From positions 291,109 through 355,108 of the forward strand of contig NZ_FNCS01000001.1 in the NCBI RefSeq assembly GCF_900100665.1: a stretch of 64,000 nt of DNA. Direction: 5' to 3'. The translations under genes were made by a program, and so were the position numbers. Origin of the DNA: Pelagibacterium luteolum. Its GTDB lineage: Bacteria > Pseudomonadota > Alphaproteobacteria > Rhizobiales > Devosiaceae. Under the pieces are notes generated by a model. The model saw only the letters and a list, made by a program, of their open reading frames with translations. It made no database searches and was not told where the DNA came from. Within the stretch, counting starts at the first letter, position 1. Each line of letters starts with the position of its first letter. Shown here piece after piece: positions 54,512 through 63,799 of this stretch.

Positions 54512-56608
54512 CTAGCTCTCTGCCGAGCGCAGGAGGCGGCGATACTTCCGGAACTCGTGCAGGGTCTGGCTCAGCGTTACGATGCCCGACTGTTTGAGCA
54601 GCGGGATCATCTTGAGAAAAATCCGCGCTGTCGCCTCGGCATCTCCAATGCCTGTGTGGCGAGCCTCGGGCGCAATCTTGACGCCCAGCCGGGCTGCGAG
54701 CGCGTCGAGTGAGTGTTCGGCGGTCAGCCCGAATAGCATCGCGGAAAGCAGGACCGTATCGAGGACGGGATTGGCAAATTCCACGCCCGCCTCTCTCTCG
54801 TAACGGCGCAGGAAGGCCATGTCGAAGGGCGCATTATGAGCAACGAGGACGGCATCCTGTGTGAACTGGTGGAACCGCTGGCTGACCGCAACGATTCTAG
54901 GCTGATCGAGAACCATATCATCGGTGATGCGATGAATGCGGGTAGAGCTTGGCGGAATGGCGCGACCGGGATTGACGAGCATGTCAAAATTTTCCCCCAT
55001 CAGCAGACGGCCGTTGACGATGCGGAATCCGGCGATCTGAACGATCTCATCACCTTTGAAGGGCAAAAGTCCTGTGGTTTCGGTATCGAAAACGACATAA
55101 CTCAGGGCATCGAGCGGGCGCTCGTCGTCAAAGCCCGAAGCATCCGGACCCAAAAGATCGAAATCATAAAATTCGGGGCGCGGCTCGATGATCGGGTGTG
55201 CCGTGATGCTGCGAGCCTTACGAATGGGCATACGCAGAACCGCGTGGCCCCGGCCCAGATCTTCGGGCCAGAAATCGGAGCCGTGGTGGTCGAGCGCATC
55301 CCGTCCCGACACCGCGCCATAACCCGCAGAAAGAGGCCGAGCCAGCCATTGGTCGACCAGCGTGACCGAGGGCGGGGAGCCCTCAAAGCCGATTTCGATC
55401 ATGGCGCCCTCGCCTTCCTCGCGGATCGTGAGCGAGAGCTGATCAATGCCGGCTAGAAGATGCCGCGACGCGCCCGCCAGAAGGTGGGCGATTGCGTAGC
55501 CGTCACAATTCAGTTGAAGTGGTTCAAGATGCGTAACGAGCGCAATCCCGCGCGCGTCGAGCACCTGCCGCAGCGCCTCGGCGATATCGGTCGCCTCGAC
55601 ATCGGACATCGGCCACCAGCCGCCGCGAGCAGTATCGAGCCGCGTGCCGAAAGCGTCGATCCAGGAGACCAGCGCGTCGGCCTCCGCAATCACGGCAGCC
55701 TGAAGCGCCTGGCGCTCGGACATAGACAGCTCGGGCATGGCAAGGACGTCGAGAGTCGTCTTGAGATTCGCGGCGGGGCGGCGAACGTATTCGACGATTT
55801 CGCGCAGCATCCGCTCGCGGCCGGCATGGGCGTTAAGGTCGGGAGTGACGTCGCGCAGGGTGAGCACATAGCCCGCGGCCCGCTGGCCGTCATTATGGAC
55901 AAGCCGCATCTGCCCGTGCAGGACGCGCCCCCCATCGATAGTCGCGCAAATCAGGTCGACAGCTTTATCCTGCTCTGCACTGCGACAGAGCTGGTCATAG
56001 GCATGGCGGATAGGGTCCTCGCGCAATAGGCCGAACAGCTTGCGATCGAGGCCCACTTCGCCCTCACCGGCGAAAAGCGGAACGACTTGTGCGTTATAAA
56101 GAACGATCCGGTGCGTGGAGGTGCAAAGGATGACGCCCGCCGGCACATCGCGCAGGATCGCCGTCAAACGCAGATTTTCGGCAGCAATACGCTCGGTCTC
56201 ACGCGCCACGGCCTCGGCCAAAGCGCCGCGCGTATCGGCAAGCTCCTTGGCAAGTGTTGAGGCTGCGCCGCCCAGATCGCCCAGGTAACGGGTGGGCTCG
56301 GCATCGATCGTCTCGCTGACCCCGGCGAGCGTGCGGGCGCGCAGATCGATGGCTAGGCGTGCGATAGGCTTGGCGACGTTTTCGTCAAACAACAGCCAGA
56401 TGCCGGCGACCAGTCCTAAAAGTCCGAACCCGGCGACAAGTCCAGCTATAAGAAAACCGGAGGCGGGATTTTCGAGATTGGCGCGGGACATGCCCAGCCA
56501 CATGCCCAGTCCGATCAGCGCCAGCCCGCCGAACGCGATTGCGAGGAAAAACAGCAGGAGCCGTATCCGCAAGCTCCATCGCTGCGCCAGATCAGCCAAT
56601 GTCGGCAT
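54512..56608 (-). CDS. Membrane PAS/pseudo-histidine kinase fused to DnaQ-type 3'-5' exonuclease
   Basis: About 698 residues. Two helices near the N-terminus (about 14-38 and 50-72) are followed by a linker and a PAS-like domain (about 150-260), with RLTAILRDVPAGVILCT. A dimerisation region follows in which EYVRRPAANL stands where kinases have HELRTPL, so the phospho-accepting His is missing, and the ATP-binding box is degenerate. The last 194 residues are a complete DEDDh exonuclease: FDTETTGL, AHNAPFD and HTGIGDAEA. The ATG at 56608 overlaps the response-regulator stop. Related architectures lie beside acetate symporters in other proteobacteria, so a sensory role in acetate control is plausible. 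Confidence 0.82.
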   Translation of the reverse strand: MPTLADLAQRWSLRIRLLLFFLAIAFGGLALIGLGMWLGMSRANLENPASGFLIAGLVAGFGLLGLVAGIWLLFDENVAKPIARLAIDLRARTLAGVSETIDAEPTRYLGDLGGAASTLAKELADTRGALAEAVARETERIAAENLRLTAILRDVPAGVILCTSTHRIVLYNAQVVPLFAGEGEVGLDRKLFGLLREDPIRHAYDQLCRSAEQDKAVDLICATIDGGRVLHGQMRLVHNDGQRAAGYVLTLRDVTPDLNAHAGRERMLREIVEYVRRPAANLKTTLDVLAMPELSMSERQALQAAVIAEADALVSWIDAFGTRLDTARGGWWPMSDVEATDIAEALRQVLDARGIALVTHLEPLQLNCDGYAIAHLLAGASRHLLAGIDQLSLTIREEGEGAMIEIGFEGSPPSVTLVDQWLARPLSAGYGAVSGRDALDHHGSDFWPEDLGRGHAVLRMPIRKARSITAHPIIEPRPEFYDFDLLGPDASGFDDERPLDALSYVVFDTETTGLLPFKGDEIVQIAGFRIVNGRLLMGENFDMLVNPGRAIPPSSTRIHRITDDMVLDQPRIVAVSQRFHQFTQDAVLVAHNAPFDMAFLRRYEREAGVEFANPVLDTVLLSAMLFGLTAEHSLDALAARLGVKIAPEARHTGIGDAEATARIFLKMIPLLKQSGIVTLSQTLHEFRKYRRLLRSAES

Positions 56609-56969
56609 CGAGAAGTTCTCGCACCATGTGCTTGAGCTCGTGGGTCGAAAAGGGTTTGGTGACGAACTCGTCAGCGCCCAGAGCGAGCCCTTTGCGGCGC
56701 TCGATCTCGCCACCGCGCGCAGTGATGATCAGGATTTTCGTTGTGTCAAACGTTCTGTCACGGCGCATCGACTGACAGACTTCATAGCCGCTGCAGCCCG
56801 GCAGCATAACATCGAGGAGAACCAGATCAGGCCGCGACTGAGTTAGGGCCTCAAGGGCTTCTGGACCGGTGCGCACCCGCCGAAAATCATAGCCCTCTCG
56901 CTCCATCAGGAACTCGAGCGAAAGGGCAATGCTGTCTTCGTCTTCAATGAGCAGAACCGACTTAGCCAT
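56592..56969 (-). CDS. Single-domain response regulator (receiver)
   Basis: A 125-residue CheY-like receiver. The acidic pair is in LLIEDEDS, the phospho-accepting Asp in LVLLDVMLPGCSG, Thr/Ser switch in ITARGG and Lys in FVTKPFSTHEL. No output domain follows. It overlaps the pseudo-kinase/exonuclease gene by 17 bases and follows the small membrane-protein gene after 12 bases. Because that partner lacks the kinase His, its phosphodonor may be another kinase. Confidence 0.88.
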   Translation of the reverse strand: MAKSVLLIEDEDSIALSLEFLMEREGYDFRRVRTGPEALEALTQSRPDLVLLDVMLPGCSGYEVCQSMRRDRTFDTTKILIITARGGEIERRKGLALGADEFVTKPFSTHELKHMVRELLDADIG

Positions 56970-56981
56970 GGCGTGCCCCAC

Positions 56982-57503
56982 TCATGCCGGGTCGCAGATA
57001 GGTTCAATCAGCGGATCGTCGGCAGCCATATCATGCCAGGTAACGCCATCGAGCGAGCCGTCCTCGGCAAACTGGACGTCATTATAAAGATTGCCGCGCC
57101 GCATCAATTCGCAATCAATGACAAGGGGCATAGCTGCCGGTGGGGTGCGGCGAGCGTAAAGATAGAGGTTGACCAGCGCCTGGCCGGGCGCCGCGTCATT
57201 ACGCATGACGGTAGCGGTATCATAGGCCATGAACCGCTCGGTCACCGGAACGACATAGGACCATGGGCGCCAGACCGCGCTTTCGGGATAGGTCGCGACG
57301 ACTTCCAGGCGCTCATCGAGACCTTCTGACGTTCTGTCGAACCAGTTGTAGTCGTTCCATACGAGATAGGAGATCATCGCAAGCCCTGCAGCGATCGGCG
57401 CCAACCCCCTGTGGATGCGGCCACCCGAGAGATGGCGCAGGATGAGCGCGATACCGGCGCCGGCAAACCCAGCGGCAACGGTGGCGATGAGGTCTATGAG
57501 CAA
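56982..57503 (-). CDS. Conserved membrane-anchored hypothetical protein
   Basis: A 173-residue protein with no family I can name. Two N-terminal hydrophobic segments (about residues 4-22 and 33-50) precede a mostly soluble domain with FDRTSEGLDERLEVVATYP and a Cys pair (IDCELMRR ... PICDPA). TTG start at 57503 with AAAGGA ahead. It lies between the DUF294 protein and the receiver in a tight operon, which hints at a shared signalling role. Confidence 0.65.
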   Translation of the reverse strand: MLIDLIATVAAGFAGAGIALILRHLSGGRIHRGLAPIAAGLAMISYLVWNDYNWFDRTSEGLDERLEVVATYPESAVWRPWSYVVPVTERFMAYDTATVMRNDAAPGQALVNLYLYARRTPPAAMPLVIDCELMRRGNLYNDVQFAEDGSLDGVTWHDMAADDPLIEPICDPA

Positions 57504-57514
57504 GATGTAATCCT

Positions 57515-59350
57515 TTAATTGAGCGTTGAGCTTTTGTGGCCCAGCGCTGCCTGCATTGTTTTTACGATGGCAAAGGCGTCGCGCAAATGACTGCGCTCGA
57601 GATCGGAGAGCGTCGAGGGCGCCATGAAATTGTCGGGCCTCGCCCCGGAACGCACCAGATTGGCCTGATGCTGCAGCCGGGTTTCTGCAATCAGATCGTA
57701 GGCGTCGAGCAGATCGCGACCGCCATTGCTGCTGACGATGCCCGCATCCATTGCAGATTCCAGCCGCGCCCTTGTATTGGCCGCTTCGATCCTGGCTTCG
57801 ATGGCGTAGATGCGGGCAAGATCGACAACCGGGATGACGCCATTGAGTTTAAGGTCGAGCATGTCTTTGTGTTCGCCTGAGCGAATTGTCGCAAAGCCGC
57901 GAAACAGCCCTAACGGCGGCGTATGTTTCATGGCATTGGAAACCATGTGGGAAACGAAAATCGAATTGGCCGACGCCATGGCTAAGGTCTGAGTGTGAAG
58001 GCGCGAGAACAACGCTCCTTCCCCACCAATCGGCCGCAGATCGAACATGACAGAGGCCAACATCTGCGCCATCGGATCGGGCGTTCTGATCCAGCTTTCG
58101 AAATAGCCCTGCCAGACGCGGAGGGGTTTGCGCCAGCGCGGGTTGGTCGCCATCATGTCGCCGGGACAATAATAGTAACCGCAAGCATGAAGCCCATCGG
58201 AGACAATCCGGGCAAAGTCGGCGAAATAATCGTCGTCACCGGGCCGCGCCGCATCGTCGAGAATGAGGCAGTTGTCCTGATCGGAAATGCCCGTCTGCTC
58301 CTGACGCCCCTGACTGCCACACGCCAGCCATAGGTAGGGCACGGGCGGTGGCCCCAACTGCGCCTCTCCCATTCGCAACAGACGTCGCGTCACCGCGTCG
58401 CCCACATCCGTGATCATGCGCGTGATTACGTCATGGCGATGCCCGATGGCGACCAACTGGGTCAGAAGGTTTGGAATCCGCTGGACCACTTCGAGCATTT
58501 CGCCGACATCGGTGCTGCCCACGATGGCGCTGATCAGGTCGGCGGACAGCAGAGCTTGATAGCGCGTGAGATCGGACTGGGAAATGATTCCGACCACATG
58601 TCCCCGTCGCATCACCGGCAAATGGCCGATCGCGCGTTCGAGCATTTCGTTGAGCGCATCTGCGCCAATGGCTGAGTGATCGAGCGTCACGGGATCGAGC
58701 GTCATGACTTCGCTCACGGGGGTTTCAGGTGAGAGCCCCTCTGCAAGGGCGCGATTCGTGAGGTCGTTGGCGGTAACGATGCCCAGGAGCTTGCCCCTCT
58801 CGGTGACCAGAACCGAGGAGATGCCATTGTCCCGCATCAAGCCGGCAACACCACGTATCGAGGCGGTGGGGGCGCAACTGAGTGGGCGGTGGGTCATAAG
58901 CTCTGCAACGCGCGTGGCGGCGAGCGCGGCAGGTGGGGTGGTGTCGCCGCCTCCCAACTGGCGCGAGCGTTCGAAAAAGCGGGCGATCGCGGGATGGGCG
59001 TCGATAAGGGCCCGAAAATGCGGGGACGCAATGAGAAAGATTTGGGTCGCCTCGAGCGCCCGGGCCTCGGCGATGGCCAGCCCCTCGCGCATGAAGCCGC
59101 GCGCGCCAAAACTGTCTCCAATGCCCAGAAGCGAGAGAATGTCGCCTTCGGGGGTAAGTAGCTCGATTTCACCCTCGGCGATGACGTAAACGCCAGGCAG
59201 CCGGTCGCCGACCTGAAATATCGATTGATGCATGGGGATTTGTAGCGGGGTCATCTCGGCGGCAAGCGCCAGGCGATCGGCTTCCACCAGGCTGGCATAC
59301 GGCTGGGTAGCAGCCAAAAACGCGGCGATCTCGGGGCTTTGCCAGCTCAT
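57515..59350 (-). CDS. CNB-CBS-DUF294 nucleotidyltransferase-like protein
   Basis: A 611-residue cytosolic protein. A cyclic-nucleotide-binding-like domain spans about residues 20-125 (YVIAEGEIELL, GDSFGARGFM), two CBS domains about 150-275 (VAELMTHRPL, VSEVMTLDPV), then a nucleotidyltransferase-like domain with GSQGRQEQTGISDQDNCLIL (the Gly-Ser ... Asp-x-Asp motif) and a helical C-terminus. Proteins of this layout accompany sodium:solute symporters and acetyl-CoA synthetase in many bacteria and are thought to sense nucleotides. It lies between the symporter and the receiver operon and could uridylylate or adenylylate a partner; activity is not shown. Confidence 0.85.
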   Translation of the reverse strand: MSWQSPEIAAFLAATQPYASLVEADRLALAAEMTPLQIPMHQSIFQVGDRLPGVYVIAEGEIELLTPEGDILSLLGIGDSFGARGFMREGLAIAEARALEATQIFLIASPHFRALIDAHPAIARFFERSRQLGGGDTTPPAALAATRVAELMTHRPLSCAPTASIRGVAGLMRDNGISSVLVTERGKLLGIVTANDLTNRALAEGLSPETPVSEVMTLDPVTLDHSAIGADALNEMLERAIGHLPVMRRGHVVGIISQSDLTRYQALLSADLISAIVGSTDVGEMLEVVQRIPNLLTQLVAIGHRHDVITRMITDVGDAVTRRLLRMGEAQLGPPPVPYLWLACGSQGRQEQTGISDQDNCLILDDAARPGDDDYFADFARIVSDGLHACGYYYCPGDMMATNPRWRKPLRVWQGYFESWIRTPDPMAQMLASVMFDLRPIGGEGALFSRLHTQTLAMASANSIFVSHMVSNAMKHTPPLGLFRGFATIRSGEHKDMLDLKLNGVIPVVDLARIYAIEARIEAANTRARLESAMDAGIVSSNGGRDLLDAYDLIAETRLQHQANLVRSGARPDNFMAPSTLSDLERSHLRDAFAIVKTMQAALGHKSSTLN

Positions 59351-59412
59351 GTGACATCCATGTGGCGGAGACGCTCCATGATCGATGGCTCAAAACCACG
59401 CCGTCGACAAGG

Positions 59413-59440
59413 TGGCTGGCCCGGAGTGCCGGGCCAGCCA
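59413..59440. promoter_or_regulatory. 12-bp perfect stem between symporter and DUF294 genes
   Basis: TGGCTGGCCCGG (59413-59424) pairs completely with CCGGGCCAGCCA (59429-59440) around AGTG. It begins eight bases after the symporter stop. The minus-strand side lacks a T-run, so it is more likely an mRNA-protecting stem or partial terminator than a full one. Confidence 0.65.
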
Positions 59441-59447
59441 TGTTTGC

Positions 59448-61217
59448 TTAGTGAACGTGAGCCGCGGCTGCACCGCGCGGAACGCGGATACTTTCCACAA
59501 GGTCCTGCACGTCTTGCGGCGGCGGCGCGGTCACACGGGACACTGCGAACGCCACTGCAAAGTTGATGACGGCGCCGATCGAACCGATTGAGAGCGGCGA
59601 GATGCCGAATACCCAATTGGCCGCGTTGTCAGGCAGCATGTTGGTGCCGGGGATGAAGAACCAACCCTTGTAAACGAAGATGTAGATCGTCGTGAACACA
59701 AGGCCGGAGATCATGCCAGCCACCGCACCTTGCTTGTTGATGCGCTTTGAGAAGATGCCCATCATCAAGGCCGGGAAGATGGTCGCTGCGGCAAGGCCGA
59801 AGGCCAGAGCTACCGTCTGGGCCGCAAAACCCGGCGGATTGAGCCCGAGCCAAGTGGCCACCGCAATGGCGACCGCCATGGATATACGGGCAGCCAGAAG
59901 CTCTCCCTTTTCAGAGATCTTGGGATTGACCGCACCCTTGATCAGATCGTGACTGACCGCCGAGGATATGGCGAGCAACAGACCTGCCGCTGTCGAGAGC
60001 GCCGCAGCGAGACCGCCTGCAGCGATCAGAGCGACGACCCAGCCCGGAAGATTGGCGATTTCCGGATTGGCGAGAACGAGGATGTCATTGTTCACCGTCA
60101 GTTCCGAACCCTGCCAGCCGCGCTCTTCTGCGGTGGCTGCAAATTCAGGATTCTGGGTGCCGTAGAACTGGATACGACCGTCACCATTGATGTCGTTGAA
60201 AGTCAGCAGTCCGGTCGTCTCCCAGTTGGTCATCCAGTCGGGGCGTTCATCGTAAAGAATCGGCTCTTCCTGAGCACCAGCGGGATAGATCGTGGTCATC
60301 AGGTTAAGGCGCGCCATGGAACCCACCGCCGGAGCCGTCAGGTACAGAAGGGCGATGAAGACAAGTGCCCAGCCAGCCGACCAGCGTGCGTCGGAAACCT
60401 TCGGCACGGTGAAGAAGCGGATGATGACGTGAGGCAAACCGGCGGTGCCGATCATTAGGCTCATGGTGAACAACACCATGTCGAGCGTGCTCTGATGGTG
60501 GCCGGTGTAGCTGTTAAAGCCAAGGTCGGTCACGATCTGGTCGAGCCGGTCCAAAAGCGGCATGCCCGAAGCCGTCTCGGTCGAGAACAGGCCGAGTGCT
60601 GGGATAGGGTTTCCGGTCAACTGCAACGAGATAAAAATCGCCGGAATGGTGTATGCGATGATCAGGACGACGTACTGCGCCACCTGAGTATAGGTGATGC
60701 CCTTCATGCCCCCCAGAACGGCGTAGCAGAATACGACGCCTGCCGCGATGAACAGGCCAGTGTCCGAACTCACTTCAAGGAAGCGCGAAAATGCGACGCC
60801 GGCGCCGGTCATCTGCCCGATAACATAGGTGATTGAGATTACGAGAAGGCAGACGACCGCGGTCATTCGGGCTGATTGCCCGTAGAAACGATCGCCGATA
60901 AAGCCCGGGACCGTGAACTTGCCGAACTTGCGCAGATAGGGCGCAAGCAAGAGGGCCAGCAGCACGTAACCACCAGTCCAACCCATCAGATAGGTCGAAT
61001 TGTCATAGCCGACAAAGGCGATGAGACCCGCCATCGAAATGAACGAGGCCGCAGACATCCAGTCGGCGGCTGTGGCCATACCGTTGGTGACGGGGTGAAC
61101 GCCCTGTCCGGCGGCGTAGAACTCGGCCGTGGTGCCGGCACGGGCCCAGATCGCAATGCCGATGTAGAGAGCGAACGTGCCCCCAACCACCAGCAGGTTA
61201 AGTGTAAATTGGTCCAT
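59448..61217 (-). CDS. Sodium:solute (acetate-type) symporter, large subunit
   Basis: A 589-residue permease with about 13 helices. It has GSDWMSAASF-like ATAADWMSAASFISMAGL, GYDNSTYLMGW, LRKFGKFTVPGFIGDRF and the AGAHVI-type ALAFGLAAATIFPALMMGIF, typical of the VC2705/ActP-related class that works with a DUF4212 partner. An extra loop of about 80 residues (roughly 320-400) carries FNDINGDGRIQFYG, an EF-hand-like acidic stretch unusual for ActP. GGGGGGA precedes the ATG. Acetate or a similar short carboxylate is the likely substrate because acs lies upstream. Confidence 0.87.
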   Translation of the reverse strand: MDQFTLNLLVVGGTFALYIGIAIWARAGTTAEFYAAGQGVHPVTNGMATAADWMSAASFISMAGLIAFVGYDNSTYLMGWTGGYVLLALLLAPYLRKFGKFTVPGFIGDRFYGQSARMTAVVCLLVISITYVIGQMTGAGVAFSRFLEVSSDTGLFIAAGVVFCYAVLGGMKGITYTQVAQYVVLIIAYTIPAIFISLQLTGNPIPALGLFSTETASGMPLLDRLDQIVTDLGFNSYTGHHQSTLDMVLFTMSLMIGTAGLPHVIIRFFTVPKVSDARWSAGWALVFIALLYLTAPAVGSMARLNLMTTIYPAGAQEEPILYDERPDWMTNWETTGLLTFNDINGDGRIQFYGTQNPEFAATAEERGWQGSELTVNNDILVLANPEIANLPGWVVALIAAGGLAAALSTAAGLLLAISSAVSHDLIKGAVNPKISEKGELLAARISMAVAIAVATWLGLNPPGFAAQTVALAFGLAAATIFPALMMGIFSKRINKQGAVAGMISGLVFTTIYIFVYKGWFFIPGTNMLPDNAANWVFGISPLSIGSIGAVINFAVAFAVSRVTAPPPQDVQDLVESIRVPRGAAAAHVH

Positions 61218-61226
61218 CTGTCCCCC

Positions 61227-61493
61227 CTATTCCTCGTCCACGCCGTATTCACGGTCGATCTTGTTCATGCGGATGGCATAGAAAAAAATCAGGACCATGA
61301 AGATGAGGATGGAACCCTGCTGGGCAAACCAAAAGCCCAGATCGGTTCCGCCGATCGGTATGAATGAAAGCAATGGCCTGAGGATGATCCCGAAGCCGAA
61401 CGAGCAGAGCGCCCATACGATCAGACAGCCTATGACCAGTTTGATGTTTGCGGCCCAGTAATCGTTCCTGGACCTTCCGTTTTCTTCTGCCAA
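61227..61493 (-). CDS. DUF4212 protein, small subunit of the sodium:solute symporter
   Basis: An 88-residue protein with two helices (about 18-38 and 52-74). NDYWAANIKLVIGCLIVWALCSFG and GFWFAQQGSILIFMVLIFFYAIRMNKIDREYG in pieces are the DUF4212 landmarks. The TTG at 61493 is five bases after GGAGGAG, so I choose it over the upstream frame to 61556, which has no site. It precedes the symporter by nine bases and is needed with it for transport in related systems. Confidence 0.87.
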   Translation of the reverse strand: MAEENGRSRNDYWAANIKLVIGCLIVWALCSFGFGIILRPLLSFIPIGGTDLGFWFAQQGSILIFMVLIFFYAIRMNKIDREYGVDEE

Positions 61494-61561
61494 AATAGCT
61501 CCTCCTTTTATGCGCGTCCCCCCACCGGCATGCCTGTCGGGCGGCAATGGACACAAACGAA

Positions 61562-61581
61562 GGGAGCCCGAGCGAGCCCCC
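61562..61581 (-). terminator. Hairpin between acs and the symporter operon
   Basis: On the minus strand GGGGGCTC pairs with GGGCTCCC, eight pairs with two G-T, and TTCGTTTG follows. It lies eleven bases past the acs stop and could attenuate read-through into DUF4212 and the symporter. Confidence 0.5.
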
Positions 61582-61591
61582 TCCTACGCCA

Positions 61592-63526
61592 CTATTTATT
61601 GAGGCGATTCTCTATGAGATTATCGACGACGCCTGGATCAGCCAAAGTCGATGTATCTCCCAATGATCCGAAATCGTTTTCGGCGACCTTGCGCAGAATG
61701 CGCCGCATGATCTTGCCCGACCGTGTCTTGGGTAGCCCCGGCGCGAACTGAATGCAGTCGGGGGTCGCGATCGGCCCGATGTCCTTGCGCACCCAAGCCC
61801 GCAATTCAGCCTGCAGGTCCGGACTGGCCACTTCACCCGACATCAGGGTCACGTAGCAATAAATGCCCTGTCCCTTGATCTCGTGCGGATATCCGACAAC
61901 GGCTGCTTCTGACACCTTGGGATGGGCAACCAGCGCGCTTTCAATCTCGGCGGTACCCAGCCGGTGCCCTGAAACATTGAGCACGTCATCGACGCGCCCG
62001 GTGATCCAGTAATACCCATCCTCGTCACGCCGAACGCCGTCCCCGGTGAAGTAATAACCTTTGTAAGTCGAAAAATAGGTGTCCACGAAGCGGGCATGAT
62101 CGCCCCAGATCGTGCGCGCCTGGCCCGGCCAGCTGTCGGCGATGGCAAGCACACCTTCGGCCTGTTGGTCCTCGATAACCTGCCCTTCAGGCGTCAGTAC
62201 GATCGGCGCGACGCCAAAGAACGGTTTGGTCGCTGAACCCGGCTTGGTTTCGATCACACCGGGCAATGGCGTGATCATCGATCCGCCAGTCTCGGTCTGC
62301 CACCAGGTATCGACGATCTCGCACCGGCCCTTACCGATATTTTTGTGATACCATTGCCATGCTTCTGGATTGATCGGCTCGCCGACGGTGCCGATGAGGC
62401 GTAGCGAGGAGAGATCGGCCTTCTCCACATGCTCGAGTCCAGCGCCCATAAGGGCGCGGATGGCGGTGGGAGCGGTGTAAAAGATATTGACCTTGTGCCT
62501 GTCGACCACCTGCCAGAAACGCGAGGGATCTGGCCAATTGGGGACGCCCTCGAACATCAAGGACGTCACCCCGTTTGCGAGTGGCCCGTAAACGATATAG
62601 GTGTGGCCAGTAACCCAGCCCACATCCGCAGAGCACCAATAAACTTCGTCGGACCGCGGATCGAATATCATCTCGTGGGTGAGCGATGCCCAAACGAGAT
62701 AGCCGCCTGTCGTGTGCAGCACGCCCTTAGGCTTGCCGGTAGAGCCGGAGGTATAGAGAATAAAAAGCGGGTCTTCCGCATTCATCGGCTCGGGATCGCA
62801 GAACGGTTCGAAGCTGACGGCAGCCTCATGCAGCCACACGTCGCGCCCCTCGGCCATTGTCACGTTGCCACCGGTGTTTTTGACGACCACGACATTGGTC
62901 ACGCCAGGACAATCGTCTAGCGCGGTATCCACATTTGCCTTGAGTGGCACGGAACGCCCGCCACGACGCCCCTCATCGGCCGTGATCACGACTGAACTGT
63001 CCGCATCATTGACACGTCCGGCCAGAGCATCGGGTGAGAACCCACCGAAAACCACAGAATGGACGGCTCCGATCCGGGCGCAGGCCAGCATGGCATAGGC
63101 CGCCGCCGGAATCATCGGCAGATAGATCGTGACCCTGTCGCCCTTTTTGACGCCGAGATCTTTCAGCACGTTCGCCAGGCGGCACACTTCATCGTGAAGC
63201 TGCCGGTAAGTAATGTGAACAGCGGCATCGCCCGGATTATCGGGTTCCCAGATCAGCGCAACCTTATCGCCGCTGCTCGCCAAATGGCGGTCGATGCAAT
63301 TGGCGGACACGTTCAGAACGCCGTCCTCAAACCATTTGATCGAAATGTCGGGATAGGCAAAAGACGTATTCTTGACCGCAGTATAGGGCTCGATCCAGTC
63401 TAGTCTCTGTCCCTCTTGCGCCCAGAATTCCTGGGGGTCGGCCAATGAGGCCGCATATCGTTCTTCAAAGCGCTGCGGCGTCAGCCTTGAATGGCGCGCC
63501 TCTTTCGGGAACACGTGAGTGTTCAT
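61592..63526 (-). CDS. acs: Acetyl-CoA synthetase
   Basis: A 644-residue AMP-forming ligase, close to the usual 650. Motifs: [20 protein letters not shown] (ATP loop), [27 protein letters not shown] and [10 protein letters not shown], where the Lys is the acetylation-controlled catalytic residue. It makes acetyl-CoA from acetate, ATP and CoA in the cytosol and begins the acetate block. AGAAGGGAGAGG precedes the ATG. A 474-base upstream region holds a possible leader peptide and nested inverted repeats. Confidence 0.95.
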   Translation of the reverse strand: MNTHVFPKEARHSRLTPQRFEERYAASLADPQEFWAQEGQRLDWIEPYTAVKNTSFAYPDISIKWFEDGVLNVSANCIDRHLASSGDKVALIWEPDNPGDAAVHITYRQLHDEVCRLANVLKDLGVKKGDRVTIYLPMIPAAAYAMLACARIGAVHSVVFGGFSPDALAGRVNDADSSVVITADEGRRGGRSVPLKANVDTALDDCPGVTNVVVVKNTGGNVTMAEGRDVWLHEAAVSFEPFCDPEPMNAEDPLFILYTSGSTGKPKGVLHTTGGYLVWASLTHEMIFDPRSDEVYWCSADVGWVTGHTYIVYGPLANGVTSLMFEGVPNWPDPSRFWQVVDRHKVNIFYTAPTAIRALMGAGLEHVEKADLSSLRLIGTVGEPINPEAWQWYHKNIGKGRCEIVDTWWQTETGGSMITPLPGVIETKPGSATKPFFGVAPIVLTPEGQVIEDQQAEGVLAIADSWPGQARTIWGDHARFVDTYFSTYKGYYFTGDGVRRDEDGYYWITGRVDDVLNVSGHRLGTAEIESALVAHPKVSEAAVVGYPHEIKGQGIYCYVTLMSGEVASPDLQAELRAWVRKDIGPIATPDCIQFAPGLPKTRSGKIMRRILRKVAENDFGSLGDTSTLADPGVVDNLIENRLNK

Positions 63527-63583
63527 GGCCCTCTCCCTTCTCGAACGGGGCGATCAGCCGGCCAGGGGCCGTCCGCGCTCCAT

Positions 63584-63673
63584 TCAACTGCGTGCACGAG
63601 GGCTCCATAGCCTTGCTGACCCCGCGAAAAGCAACGGCCAATTTGCGCGTGAACTGCGCGGGCAAAGGCTCAT
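63584..63673 (-). CDS. Possible leader peptide upstream of acs, 29 residues
   Basis: ATG at 63673 is preceded by AGGGAGGAG, a stronger ribosome site than many real genes here, and opens 29 codons that end in TGA 57 bases before acs. The peptide is basic with two Trp and many Ser/Arg. It may be a regulatory leader or a chance frame. Confidence 0.4.
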   Translation of the reverse strand: MSLCPRSSRANWPLLFAGSARLWSPRARS

Positions 63674-63697
63674 GGTTCTCCTCCCTGAGCGCAAATC

Positions 63698-63799
63698 CAG
63701 TTTAAGGATTCGTCAGCCACACTATCGTGTCATGTTGACACCGCCACAATAGAGTCCAGATGCCAAAAGAGATTTTTGTAAATCCTTAAACTGATTTAC
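63698..63799. promoter_or_regulatory. Nested inverted repeats in the acs upstream region
   Basis: CAGTTTAAGGATT (63698-63710) and AATCCTTAAACTG (63781-63793) form a perfect 13-bp inverted repeat 70 bases apart. GTAAATC (63778-63784) and GATTTAC (63793-63799) form a second, overlapping one around eight bases. The AT-rich sites flank the stretch where the acs promoter should lie and may bind an activator at two positions. Confidence 0.5.
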
